Below are positions 1 to 8,240 of a stretch of 18,534 nucleotides of DNA, in pieces. Origin of the DNA: Ochromonadaceae sp. CCMP2298 (Eukaryota; Sar; Synurophyceae; Ochromonadales; Ochromonadaceae). The position numbers were made by a program, and so were the translations under genes. How positions within the stretch are numbered: the stretch's first letter is position 1; each line of letters begins with the position of its first letter. Below the pieces are notes generated by a model. The model had not been told where the DNA came from and did not search any database. It saw nothing but the letters and a program-made list of their open reading frames with translations. The stretch is from positions 1-18,534 of the forward strand of contig MU633890.1 of assembly GCA_026770595.1 (NCBI GenBank). Direction: 5' to 3'.

Positions 1-490
1 TATCCAAGGCCGAGCTGACAGTGTTAAAGCAGCTACTCGCTACGAAGGACCAGGAGATCCAGACGCTGAAGACAGTGGATCAGAGCCAAGGCAGGGACGG
101 ATCAATGAATATTTCCAAGGCCGAGCTAACAGTCCTAAAGCAGCTGCTCGCCACGAAAGACCAGGAGATCCAGGCGCTGAAGACAGAGGCTGGGAGCGTC
201 CAGAGCAAAGGCAGCGATGGGTCGATGAACATTTCCAAGGCCGAGCTGGCGCTTTTGAAGAATCTGCTGGCCACGAAGGAGCAGCAGATCCAGGCACTGA
301 AGACAGCGGCCAGTGACAGCATCTTTCGCTCCCCCATCAGGCCGCCGCGGTCGCCAGGCGGGAGCGTGGCTCGTGACGACAGAGCCCAGAGCCAGGGCAG
401 CGATGGGTCTATGGTTATTTCCAAGGCCGAGCTGACAGTGTTAAAGCAGCTGCTCGCCACGAAGAACGAGGAGATCCAGGCACTGAGGGC
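1..490 (+). repeat. Four in-frame copies of a coiled-coil-encoding repeat
   Basis: Copies begin at the window edge (TCC AAG at 3), at ATG 105, ATG 225 and ATG 411. They share long near-identical runs such as tccaaggccgagct and acgaa-gac/gag-caggagatccag. Copies 2 and 3 are exactly 120 bases apart. Copy 4 is separated by a longer linker rich in Arg/Pro (SPIRPPRSPGG). The DNA-level similarity suggests recent duplication or gene conversion, not ancient helical periodicity alone. The array probably continues upstream of the window. Confidence 0.85.
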
Positions 491-773
491 AGGGGCCTAC
501 GACGACAGCCCTCCATCGTCTGCTCAGAGCAATGGCAGAGGGCCTTGGTCTCCTCGCCAGGATATGGAGGATGCCTTTGCAGCCGCCGATGTCAGAGAGA
601 TGATCGCAGCCAACGCCGAACTCACCAAGCAGTTCGTAAACATGACGGGGAATATGCGGGTGATGGCGCAGGAGCTGGCGCAGGCACAGGCGAACGAGAC
701 CAAAACAGCAAAACGCATCAGGGGACTGATAGCCCACGTGGCGGAGCTTAGACGCAGGGCAGCTTTTAACTGA
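1..773 (+). CDS. Coiled-coil repeat protein, 3' part of gene (5' end outside window)
   Basis: The reading frame is open from the window edge and closes at TGA 771-773, so this is the C-terminal ~256 residues of a longer protein. It contains four copies of a helical repeat, consensus ISKAELTVLKQLLATKDQEI followed by QALK, at about 1-73, 105-183, 225-303 and 411-489. Spacing is 111, 120 and 186 bases, all multiples of three. The linkers are Gly/Ser/Asp-rich and contain GSDGS. Hydrophobic residues follow heptad spacing, so each copy should form a short coiled coil. After a Ser/Pro linker (SPPSSAQSNGRGPWSPR) comes a second helical stretch of ~70 residues ending RIRGLIAHVAELRRRAAFN. I see no catalytic motif or membrane segment. 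A scaffold or cytoskeletal role is plausible but only inferred. The first visible V is inside a repeat and is not a start. Confidence 0.8.
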   Translation, partial: SKAELTVLKQLLATKDQEIQTLKTVDQSQGRDGSMNISKAELTVLKQLLATKDQEIQALKTEAGSVQSKGSDGSMNISKAELALLKNLLATKEQQIQALKTAASDSIFRSPIRPPRSPGGSVARDDRAQSQGSDGSMVISKAELTVLKQLLATKNEEIQALRAGAYDDSPPSSAQSNGRGPWSPRQDMEDAFAAADVREMIAANAELTKQFVNMTGNMRVMAQELAQAQANETKTAKRIRGLIAHVAELRRRAAFN

Positions 774-963
774 GCTTGCCCTCCTTATCATCTTGAATCC
801 TCCTTTCCCTCAATATCTCCCATTTTCCGATTTCTTCCCTCTTTCCAACATTATCCTATCCATAAAATTTATTTGGAATACGCTCCTAAGCGGAATTAGC
901 ACATAACATTAAGTACAACTTAGCTGACTAAATACCTAACACCTGAATTAAATACCTAGTACC
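774..963. other. Convergent intergenic spacer
   Basis: These 190 bases lie between the stop codons of two convergent genes and must hold both 3' ends. The stretch is T/C-rich at 781-860 and A/T-rich after that. A 20-bp tandem duplication (core taaatacct at about 929-937 and 949-957, units about 925-944 and 945-964) abuts the minus-strand stop codon. No ORF or RNA gene is visible. Confidence 0.7.
868..873 (-). terminator. Possible polyadenylation signal of the ABC transporter gene
   Basis: The minus strand reads AATAAA here, about 90 bases downstream of the transporter stop codon. This hexamer is the classical eukaryotic signal, but its use varies among algae and the local DNA is AT-rich, so the match may be chance. 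Confidence 0.3.
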
Positions 964-3900
964 TCACTTGGAGTTCTCCCAGTTCTGTACCAGGCTGTAG
1001 AACATGCTGTTTTTGTCTGCGAGCAGGTTGGCCGGGGAGTCGTACTCAGCAGCGATGCCTTGGTCCATCACGAGAACCTTGTCTGAGTCCATGATGGTGT
1101 TCAGACGGTGCGCCACGGTGAGGCAGGTGGCATGCGCGAACTCCGTGCGGATGGCTTGCTGTATAACAGCATCTGTTTCCACATCCACTGCGGCTGTGGC
1201 CTCGTCCATGATTATGATCTTTGCCTGGGATAACAGGGCGCGCGCGATGCAAAGAAGTTGCCTCTGCCCCACGGAGAAGTTAGACCCATTCTCAGTCACT
1301 GTGTCCTCAAGTGAGCCTATAGCGCCCGCGAGCAAAGTACGGCGCAGTCCATCCCACACCTCCTCGTCGCTGAAGCGCCCAAAGGGGTCCAGATTGGACC
1401 TTACTGTGCCCGAGAAGAGCACAGGGTCTTGCGGGATGACAGCCATGACGCTACGGAGGGTGTTCAGGCCTATGGTTGAGATGTTGACCCCGTCGATGAG
1501 GATCTCGCCGCTCTCCAGCTCCACCAGCCGCAGCAGCGCAGTCAGCAGGCTGCTCTTGCCCGCACCCGTGCGCCCCACAATACCAACCTTCTCCCTCCCT
1601 GCTACGGCCAGAGACAGGCCCCTTAACACTAGCGGAAGACCCTCTCTATAGCGCATCGCCACACCGCGCATCTCTATCGCCCCCAGCGAGGGCCACGTGC
1701 CCCCCCCCTGCGCATTGAAGATCGCCGCCGCATTGGCTGTGGTCGGGTCCCCGGGCAGGAAGTGCGGCGCCTCCTGCGGCATGGTGGCGTATGTCTTAAC
1801 CCTCTCTACGGACACCATCTGCGACTCCATGTCGGACGCCATACGCACTGTCCAGTTCAAAGACTGCGTCACAGACATAGCGAAGGAGATCGCCAGTCCG
1901 GCCAGACCCGCGAAGGCCTGTCTCTTCGCGTTCAAAACGCCTGAGTTGGTCGCGTCCTCGGAGGTCTCGGTGTTGCGAGCGAGCACTGCGAAAAGCGCAG
2001 CGAAGGTGACGATCAGGGTGCCGGCGAACTCGAGGCGCACGGCGAGCCAGCAGTTGGCAGAGAAGTTGAGGAAGTACGACTGCACGTTGGCGTCCAACTG
2101 ACGGTTGTTCTTCAGGATCAGGCGGCGCTCGCTCTTGTAGGCGCGTATGGTCGGCAGACCGTCCAAAGTCTCGGAGAAGAGCGCGTAGATGGGTGAGCGG
2201 GATGTGTTCTCTAGACGGGTGAGCTCTCTGGACGTGTTGATGTAGTAGCGCTGAGCGATGTAGTAGAAGAAGATGATGGGCACGAGGCCGACCATAAATA
2301 GGGGCGTGATGAGGATGATGTAGAGGACCGTTGATATGACCTTAGCCATGGTGGCTAGGTACATACGCACAGTCTGCGGGATCTGCTCGTCTATCGTGTA
2401 GATGTCCTTCGAGAAGCGGTTAATCACCCGACCCAGGGGTGTTGTGTCGTAGAAGGCCATGGGGGAGTAGAGCACCGCACCGAGCAGTTCCAGAAAAAGA
2501 CCCCGGCCGGCGTTCAGGCTGCGCAGTCGCACGTACAGCTCTCTGCAGAAGGAGAGGGCCACGATGCACAAGCTGATGGCGGTGTAGATGCCCAGGTAAA
2601 ACCAGGGCGAGTGCGCGGGGTCGTAGCGGTGCTCGGACCAGTAGGAGAGCCACCAGGAGGAGGTGATGGTGAGGGACTCGCCCAAAGCGAACAGGGCGAT
2701 GATGATCACACCCACGGTCAGACCCCCCGCCGCAACGGACCACTTCATGTATACCTTGTAGTCCACGTTGCCCACCTCCCTGTCCTCCGTGCTGATCAGT
2801 TTGGCCGACTTCTTCACATCCACCGAGGAGTCTGCGCCCATAGAGGGGGGACCCTTCTCACCCTTTTCCGGACTCTTTTCCGTTCCCAAAACCTCGTCCT
2901 CCATAGTACCCGCCCCCACCGCCACTGTCCCCGCTGCACCCCCTGCGGACGACTTAAGTGCGTCCGCCTCTACTACCATTGCGGGGACATCGGCAGTGCT
3001 AATACCCACACCGCCCCCGCCGCCACCGCTGTTACTGTCACTGCCCCCACTGCCTTTGGTCTTGCTGCCCCCTGTGTCTTGCATGGTGGATATCATCTCA
3101 GAGAACCCGCCCCCCCTCTCCAGCAGCTCCTCATACCTACCCGCCTCACTGACCCTCCCGTCCTTTAGCACAATAATGTGAGTACTTTTGGAACAGAATT
3201 GCAACGCGTTGGTGACCATCAGTACGCACTTGCCCTGCCGCTTCAGGTGCAAAATGCACTGCTCGAAGAGGTGCTGCCCCACATGCGCATCAACGGCTGA
3301 CAGCGGGTCGTCTAGCAGATATATGTCGGCGTCGGAGTAGACTGCGCGGGCCAGGCCTAGGCGAGCCTTCTGCCCCCCAGAAAGGTTGATGCCCCGCTCG
3401 CCGATCTCGGTCTCGTGCCCCGCAGGCAGCACGGCGATGTCCTGCAGCAGAGCGCACATCTCGAGAGTCTTCTGGTATCGCTGCTCGTCGTAGGGGCTGC
3501 CGTAGATGATGTTCTCCTTCAGAGTGCTGTTCTGCACGAAAGCCAATTGAGACGCGTACGCCACGCTGCCCCAGATGGCCACCGTGCCGTAGCACACGCG
3601 CATATCGCCCAGCAGCGCCTGCAGAATGGAAGACTTTCCCGACCCCACCGCGCCCACCACGGAGACCAGCTGCCCCGGCTGTAGTGTGAGGCTGACTCTG
3701 GACAGTGTCAGCACACGCATGTCCTTGCCGTTTCCCCCCCCCACACCGCCTCCTTTGCCCCCACTGGGCGTATTTGCATCCCCCAGGCCAACCGTTTTGC
3801 TCGCCCCTGCGCCGTCTGCGTCCACGGGTAGCGCCTCGTATGAGGAGAAAGGAGAAATCGCGGCCTGCGCACCCTCTGCCCCAGCAGCAGATCCGCTCCT

Positions 3901-5700
3901 CTGTGCCTCCTCCAGCTGCCGCTCCAGCCGCTCTATGGTTCTCTCCGCCTCCAGCACGTGCGCCTCCCTCACGATGGCTTGGAATTCCGACTCGGCCAGG
4001 GGTTTCGCAGGCCCTTTCTTCTTGCGCGGGTCGGGGGAACTGCCCGAAGCCGAGGACTGCGAGGCGAGAGAGGAGGTAGAGGAGATGCGCAAGAGAGGGT
4101 TCTGCACGGGGCTGTCTGCGAAGGACACGAGGGGCACGGGCTGCACCCCGGCTGCCCCGCAGGTTAGGCGCCATAGGGCGAGGTTGGCGTAGTATTGCGG
4201 GTTCATGGCGAGACTGCGCAGCCCCGAGACTGCTGAGGACAGCGCTCCCCTTAGGGTGAGCGGCTCTAGCACCACCTCCTCCACCCCCTCTTTCCGCTTA
4301 ACTGCAGACTCCCATACGAGCGTGGATCTGTCTAGCAGCGCCCCGGTAGAGCGGAGGGGGAAGGTGGGGATGGGCTGCTTCTCTGACTCGAGCAGGAAGC
4401 TCTGCACTCGGTCCACTGAGACCTTGGCCTCCACGAGATTGTTCAGCACCTGTGGGAGCATGAACAGCGGAAATCGGAGCAGGTCGAACAGCGCCAGAGA
4501 TGTGAGCGCCGTGGCCACGTCGAGGCTGTTGCCCAGGGCAATGTAGGTAGTGAAGGTGAGGATTGAGACCATCAAAGGGATGCTCGTGTACAGCGCGCCG
4601 CTCATGGACACAGCGATGGAGTACTTGCGGAAGGTGAAGAGCTCCCTGGCGCGCACCTCCTGGATGCGGCCTTCGAACTCTCTCTCCCAGGCTTGCAGCT
4701 TGATGACCTTCATGCCAGCCAGAACCTCGTTGGTAAGCTTTATGCGCTCATCCCTGATCTCCGACAGCTTCTTCTGCAATGTCTTCAGGTACAGAGACAC
4801 CTTGCCGGTGAGCGGGATGGTGAGCAGGATAACCGCCATGCCCGCCACGCAGGACACGCCCATCTGCTGGTACAGGAAGTACAGCGCTACGGCCACCTGG
4901 TAGAGGGAGTACCAGACAGCATGCAAATAGGGTGTGAGATCCTGCAGCCTGCTGCTGTCCACAGACATCAGATTCGTTATCTCCCCGAGGGTTTTGCGGC
5001 TCAGCGCGGCTACTGAGATCACCAGCGCCTTGCTGTAGACGGCAGTGACCACGGAGGAGCGGAGGTTCATGCCCACGCGGTAGCACCACCAGAAGTACTG
5101 GCGCAGGCAGATGGACATCACGAGGTTCGCCAAGAACAGCCCCAGCACATAGAGCAAGCCTGTCTGCAGCGGCGCCTCAGGATCTTCCAGGAAGTTGATC
5201 AGCGCGTTGAGCAGCTGCGGCCCCACGAAGAGGGCCGAGTCGTGTATGAATTTGAGAACGGCGGCTGCGAGGAAAGGCGTGCCGAAGGCGTGGAAGAAGG
5301 CCCAGGCCAGGGAGGGCTCCTGACCTGGCTTCTGCAATTCTCGCGTCCAACCCTCCTTGAAGTTCTGGTACACCCCCTCTGCAGAGTCGGAGTAAGACAG
5401 CTTGTACAAATCGTCCATCTCGAGGGGCTTCTCGTTGCCCTTGCGCAGCAGCTCCTGCATCCAGCTGAAGGTGAGCGTGCTCCAGATGGATCCCACGAAG
5501 TCGCACGCGTTGTGGACACCGCTCTTGTTGTCGTCCTCATGGCGTGTCGACCGGCTCTCCTCCCCAACAGGTGCTGCATCGAAGTTTAACTCGATGTCCT
5601 CGTCCTCCTCATCCTCGATGGAAAATTTCCCATGTGTGCTGTCCGGGAGCACCTTGCTGTACTCCTTGCCCCTCCGCTTCATCTCTATCAGTTTGCTCAT
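964..5700 (-). CDS. ABCC-family (MRP-type) full ABC transporter
   Basis: A single exon encodes 1578 residues. ATG at 5700 is the first Met after an in-frame TGA at 5814-5812 and has G at -3. Order: acidic cytosolic N-terminus; TMD1 (~130-440) with ABCC hallmarks such as GMNLRSS, GEITNLMSVD and LAGMKVIKLQAWE; NBD1 with A-loop Trp (STLVWES ~457-464), Walker A GAVGSGKSS 683-691 (K689), signature LSGGQ 773-777 and Walker B LLDD near 797; a Gly/Ser-rich linker; TMD2; NBD2 with Walker A GRTGAGKSS ~1376-1384, FSVGQ 1475-1479 and IIMDEA with Glu1500. The acidic but non-Glu NBD1 site and full NBD2 site are typical of ABCC. There is no N-terminal TMD0, so it resembles short MRPs. Such proteins export organic anions and glutathione conjugates across plasma or vacuolar membranes; the substrate here is unknown. 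Two oddities are the ~200-residue insertion in NBD1 and Asn in place of the NBD1 H-loop His (MVTNALQF). Confidence 0.93.
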   Translation of the reverse strand: MSKLIEMKRRGKEYSKVLPDSTHGKFSIEDEEDEDIELNFDAAPVGEESRSTRHEDDNKSGVHNACDFVGSIWSTLTFSWMQELLRKGNEKPLEMDDLYKLSYSDSAEGVYQNFKEGWTRELQKPGQEPSLAWAFFHAFGTPFLAAAVLKFIHDSALFVGPQLLNALINFLEDPEAPLQTGLLYVLGLFLANLVMSICLRQYFWWCYRVGMNLRSSVVTAVYSKALVISVAALSRKTLGEITNLMSVDSSRLQDLTPYLHAVWYSLYQVAVALYFLYQQMGVSCVAGMAVILLTIPLTGKVSLYLKTLQKKLSEIRDERIKLTNEVLAGMKVIKLQAWEREFEGRIQEVRARELFTFRKYSIAVSMSGALYTSIPLMVSILTFTTYIALGNSLDVATALTSLALFDLLRFPLFMLPQVLNNLVEAKVSVDRVQSFLLESEKQPIPTFPLRSTGALLDRSTLVWESAVKRKEGVEEVVLEPLTLRGALSSAVSGLRSLAMNPQYYANLALWRLTCGAAGVQPVPLVSFADSPVQNPLLRISSTSSLASQSSASGSSPDPRKKKGPAKPLAESEFQAIVREAHVLEAERTIERLERQLEEAQRSGSAAGAEGAQAAISPFSSYEALPVDADGAGASKTVGLGDANTPSGGKGGGVGGGNGKDMRVLTLSRVSLTLQPGQLVSVVGAVGSGKSSILQALLGDMRVCYGTVAIWGSVAYASQLAFVQNSTLKENIIYGSPYDEQRYQKTLEMCALLQDIAVLPAGHETEIGERGINLSGGQKARLGLARAVYSDADIYLLDDPLSAVDAHVGQHLFEQCILHLKRQGKCVLMVTNALQFCSKSTHIIVLKDGRVSEAGRYEELLERGGGFSEMISTMQDTGGSKTKGSGGSDSNSGGGGGGVGISTADVPAMVVEADALKSSAGGAAGTVAVGAGTMEDEVLGTEKSPEKGEKGPPSMGADSSVDVKKSAKLISTEDREVGNVDYKVYMKWSVAAGGLTVGVIIIALFALGESLTITSSWWLSYWSEHRYDPAHSPWFYLGIYTAISLCIVALSFCRELYVRLRSLNAGRGLFLELLGAVLYSPMAFYDTTPLGRVINRFSKDIYTIDEQIPQTVRMYLATMAKVISTVLYIILITPLFMVGLVPIIFFYYIAQRYYINTSRELTRLENTSRSPIYALFSETLDGLPTIRAYKSERRLILKNNRQLDANVQSYFLNFSANCWLAVRLEFAGTLIVTFAALFAVLARNTETSEDATNSGVLNAKRQAFAGLAGLAISFAMSVTQSLNWTVRMASDMESQMVSVERVKTYATMPQEAPHFLPGDPTTANAAAIFNAQGGGTWPSLGAIEMRGVAMRYREGLPLVLRGLSLAVAGREKVGIVGRTGAGKSSLLTALLRLVELESGEILIDGVNISTIGLNTLRSVMAVIPQDPVLFSGTVRSNLDPFGRFSDEEVWDGLRRTLLAGAIGSLEDTVTENGSNFSVGQRQLLCIARALLSQAKIIIMDEATAAVDVETDAVIQQAIRTEFAHATCLTVAHRLNTIMDSDKVLVMDQGIAAEYDSPANLLADKNSMFYSLVQNWENSK

Positions 5701-6040
5701 TGCACCACCCACACTGATAGGAGGAACACTAAACAGAACTGTGCCGAAGACTGGCTGCTGTGTGGCATCATCTCCAAGTCCCTTAACTGTGTAGTTCCTA
5801 TATCGACACAATCAAAATCGAAAATCGAAGGTCGTGCGGTAACGTGGTTTTTTGTGTATTAAACCCAACCTTTTATCAGTTGTTGAAAAAAAGCATCATC
5901 ACCGGGTACATACGGGTAGGCATATAGGGCTGTGGCATGGGGCTGTGGCATATAGGGCATGGGGCGCCGCCACAGACGCCACGGCCACTTCGGCCTGCTA
6001 AAAGTTGTCCAAGTATAGTTGAACATAGTAGCCGTAACCT

Positions 6041-6066
6041 GGATTACCGCATTGGATTACCGCATC
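6041..6066. repeat. 13-bp direct tandem duplication
   Basis: ggattaccgcatt is followed at once by ggattaccgcatc. Two copies only, most simply replication slippage. Confidence 0.8.
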
Positions 6067-6259
6067 GGGAAAGGGCTAAAGTGCTATTATTATTTTTGAA
6101 TAGGAGATGCAACGCCTAAATAAGGGACATAGACACCATTAATCGAACCGGGATCATCAGAGTTAATGAATCTTTCATGAAACCTTTTCAGAAAAGGTGG
6201 ATTGAAGAAAACCTTTACTTTTTAAACATTTACTTTTCTTTACTTTTCGACGGAAGCAT

Positions 6260-6476
6260 AGTAAAGGAATCATGTACTAATCCTTTACTGAGAGAGGGTT
6301 AGTTCTAGAAATCTTGCAGCGGAATTTCCAGTAAAGTAAAGGAATCATTTACTCATGCTTTACTTAGTAGAGGGTTAGATCTAGAAATCTTGCAGCTGGA
6401 TAACCAGTAAAGTAAAGCATTTACTAATCCTTTACCTATGGAAAGTAGTTTTGGAAATCCGGCAGCGGGGTTTCCA
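6260..6476. repeat. Three tandem units of ~75 bp with internal inverted arms
   Basis: Units start at 6260, 6335 and 6411, each with agtaaag. Units 1 and 2 are closely similar over their whole length, sharing agtaaaggaatcat, gagggttag and ctagaaatcttgcagc. Unit 3 is more diverged (ggaaatccggcagcgg replaces the central part). Unit 1 carries inverted arms agtaaagga (6260-6268) and tcctttact (6281-6289), which can form a hairpin; unit 2 keeps a weaker version. No coding frame runs through the array. Confidence 0.8.
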
Positions 6477-6600
6477 GACCCCGCCAGGCAACGACCTTCC
6501 CTTCTCGTCTCTACCCTGCTCCCGCGGTCTGTTGGTGAAGTAGCGGGGTCTCCAGATCTGGGAGGGGGGACCAGGGCCAGAAACGGGGAATAAAAGCACA

Positions 6601-6680
6601 GAGAGAAAGGGTTAGTTATGGAAATCCGGCAGCGAGGTTTTCAGACCCCACCAGGCAACGACCCCACCTTCTCGTCTCTT
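6601..6680. repeat. Dispersed fourth copy of the 75-bp repeat tail
   Basis: gggttagttatggaaatccggcagcg followed by ggttttcagaccccaccagg and caacgacc matches the unit 3 region 6451-6497 almost base for base, and both continue to cttctcgtctct. The ~150 bp between 6451 and 6601 may therefore be a larger duplicated unit with unrelated filler. Confidence 0.7.
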
Positions 6681-6681
6681 A

Positions 6682-6711
6682 CCTGACAGGCTAGTAGCCC
6701 TTCTTGTCAGG
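6682..6711. repeat. Nested hairpin
   Basis: cctgaca at 6682-6688 pairs with tgtcagg at 6705-6711, and inside it ggct/agcc (about 6689-6699) can pair around a three-base loop. The function is unknown; it lies in the repeat-rich spacer. Confidence 0.6.
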
Positions 6712-6742
6712 CTCCTCGAAGTTGACTCTCGTTAAAGTACGG

Positions 6743-6935
6743 AAACCGCGGTTTATTTAGCTCGTTTCTCGAGCCCTCTCAAATGTACTCAATAATTGTC
6801 AGCATCTCTGGAATCATCTTAAATTTGGATGGGCTGCGCCCGATCCAACATCTCCATGATTCTCGAGACCGCCTCCGATCATATCGAAGATTTTCGAGGG
6901 CTCTCGAAACGGCCAAATGGACTCCCAATTTAAAA
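6743..6935. repeat. Cluster of palindromes and inverted repeats
   Basis: The stretch contains the perfect palindrome aaaccgcggttt (6743-6754), gctcg/cgagc arms (6760-6774), and a 10-bp stem with one bulge formed by ttggatgggc and gcccgatccaa around TGC (6825-6848). There are also near-complementary copies of a tttctcgagccctctc-type motif at ~6765-6783 and ~6891-6909. Outer arms ttaaatttgg (~6819) and ccaatttaaa (~6926) also complement each other. This density suggests a structured or foldback element. Confidence 0.55.
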
Positions 6936-7004
6936 CGAAGTGAGCTTGCTGCTGGAAAAAAACAGAAAACTTTGGTTACAACGGAAAAACCAAGGGTTCA
7001 TAAA

Positions 7005-7349
7005 ATCAGGGTGAGCAACACCTGCCAAAGCCCCCATCCGCAATGTCTGGCCGCCAAGCCCCGCCCCAAAATAAATTTGGGTGGAGGAACAAGTATATTT
7101 AATCCAATGATCACCAATTACATACTCAATCTATGTGCAATGGGTGTATTACTTTACTGAACTTCTATCAGAAGTCAGCACAAAGCTCTTCTAGACGAGA
7201 TATCTGGATCAGTTGGAGGTCAATGGCGCCAATTGGAGAAACATGGAGAATTTTTGACGCTGGGTTTTGAGCACTTCCACAAAACTTTGGCGGGCTTGGC
7301 GGTCAGACATCGCGGAGCACTTTTTCTGCAGGGGCGTTGCACACCCTGA
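7005..7349. mobile_element. Candidate foldback/MITE-like element with ~68-bp inverted arms
   Basis: The arm at 7005-7071 and the reverse complement of 7281-7349 share tcagggtg-gcaac, then after a diverged middle atgtctg-ccgccaagcc and cgcc, so they are imperfect inverted repeats around ~210 bp of unrelated DNA. No transposase frame lies between the arms. Weaker complementarity continues for ~40 bp outside. I could not identify target-site duplications, so mobility is inferred and a simple inverted duplication is equally possible. Confidence 0.5.
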
Positions 7350-7660
7350 AAGTATCTACTCTTGGGGGAAAAAATAGTTACAAAACGAAATTTTTACCCG
7401 CGTCCAACCTTATTAAGGTCGCGAAATCCTCATCCACAGCAAGCAGCAATTAGTCTTTTGGCTTCTTTTGGTTGTGTTTAAAGCGTTGAAACGGCTTCTT
7501 TTTGAGACAAAACGGCAAATCACAAAATTCTGGAATTTTTTGCGGGTTTCGGAGAACTTGTCACCCATGCTTCATTGGGTTTTTCGGTTTGTCTCAATTT
7601 CCGGTTGTTAAGTTGGCTGGAATTAATGTACAATCAAAGTTTAGGATTTCGGGACCTCTT

Positions 7661-7686
7661 GAGAATTTGGACATTGTCAAATTCTC
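7661..7686. repeat. 9-bp perfect hairpin
   Basis: gagaatttg (7661-7669) and caaattctc (7678-7686) are perfect inverted repeats with an 8-base loop. AT-rich surroundings make chance formation possible. Confidence 0.5.
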
Positions 7687-7823
7687 GGTCACAAGCACTT
7701 GCGAATTTGGCAGGGAGCCGCTGTAGAGTCCCCCTATGTGTGACAAAAAATTGGGTTCTTTCAAATTCCAGAGCGGCAAAAATCATTAATGTCCACCCAC
7801 ATTTTCTACATTCCCACCCACCC

Positions 7824-7913
7824 ATCTACACCTACAAGCGGCAGGCACTGCGCACCTTCGCCAAGATGATGGTAGTGCTCTACAACAGTGGCTGCGCGGG
7901 CAAGGTCATCTAG
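7824..7913 (+). pseudogene. Orphan coding-looking tail (terminal exon or gene remnant)
   Basis: Ninety bases, GC-rich against an AT-rich background, encode IYTYKRQALRTFAKMMVVLY then NSGCAGKVI and end in TAG 7911-7913. Codons have the G/C-ending third positions seen in the flanking genes. The upstream frame is open back to 7575 but looks non-coding. A pyrimidine/CA-rich run before an AG at 7837-7838 could be a splice acceptor. I cannot find an upstream exon in the window. It may be the last exon of an unseen plus-strand gene or a fragment left by rearrangement. I do not recognise the family. Confidence 0.35.
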
Positions 7914-8240
7914 AGTACCCTCTGATAGACAAGTGCTATTGATTTAGTGAGAGAAGTGAATAAACAGTGGCCACGAGAGAAGAACTGAGTGCAGAACATA
8001 TATCAATCGTTGGTGGGATAAAAAAAGGATCAAAACAATAATCTGTTTATTCCATTCTGCAGTGAAGTGGATAATAAATAGTACAAACTCTACATACTGA
8101 AAATATGCCCACCAAGTAGTGTAAATACGCAATATTAACGTTGAGAGTTGGATACCCTATAGACAATATGTTCTCTGATTCCCTGATTCCCTGCTTCTCG
8201 TCCGCTCATCGTCCCCCTTACACCCTTATATCAAAATGGA

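Larger units (their letters stand above)
5701..8240. other. Repeat-rich intergenic spacer, 2.5 kb
   Basis: The spacer lies between the 5' end of the transporter gene and the 3' end of the receptor gene, both on the minus strand, so it should hold the transporter promoter (just above 5700) and the receptor 3' UTR (just below 8241). It is less GC-rich than the genes, and codon-like structure is absent except at 7824-7913. Small direct duplications occur at 5927-5951 (gggctgtggcat twice) and 6041-6066 (ggattaccgcat twice); larger repeats are listed separately. The longest open frames (6783-7160 plus and 7575-7913 plus) show no recognisable domain. 7350-7570 and 7914-8160 hold nothing I can name. 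Confidence 0.6.

Noticed and set aside
5701-5811. 37-codon N-terminal extension of the transporter from a TTG codon
   Set aside because: No ATG in it; it starts directly after an in-frame stop and has no ABCC-like sequence, so ATG 5700 is preferred.
6130-6170. tRNA-like B box (GGTTCGAtt on the minus strand)
   Set aside because: The flanks cannot form a T stem, and no A box or acceptor stem was found.
6290-6380. GGGTTAG motifs resembling telomere repeats
   Set aside because: Isolated copies inside a longer unit, not a contiguous hexamer array.
6783-7160. 125-codon plus-strand open frame
   Set aside because: No recognisable domain, mixed composition, overlaps the hairpin cluster and one inverted-repeat arm; most likely chance.
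7944-8132. 62-codon minus-strand open frame with hydrophobic residues
   Set aside because: AT-rich DNA naturally encodes Phe/Ile/Leu; no Kozak-like context or homologue recognised; lies in the likely 3' UTR or downstream of the receptor gene.
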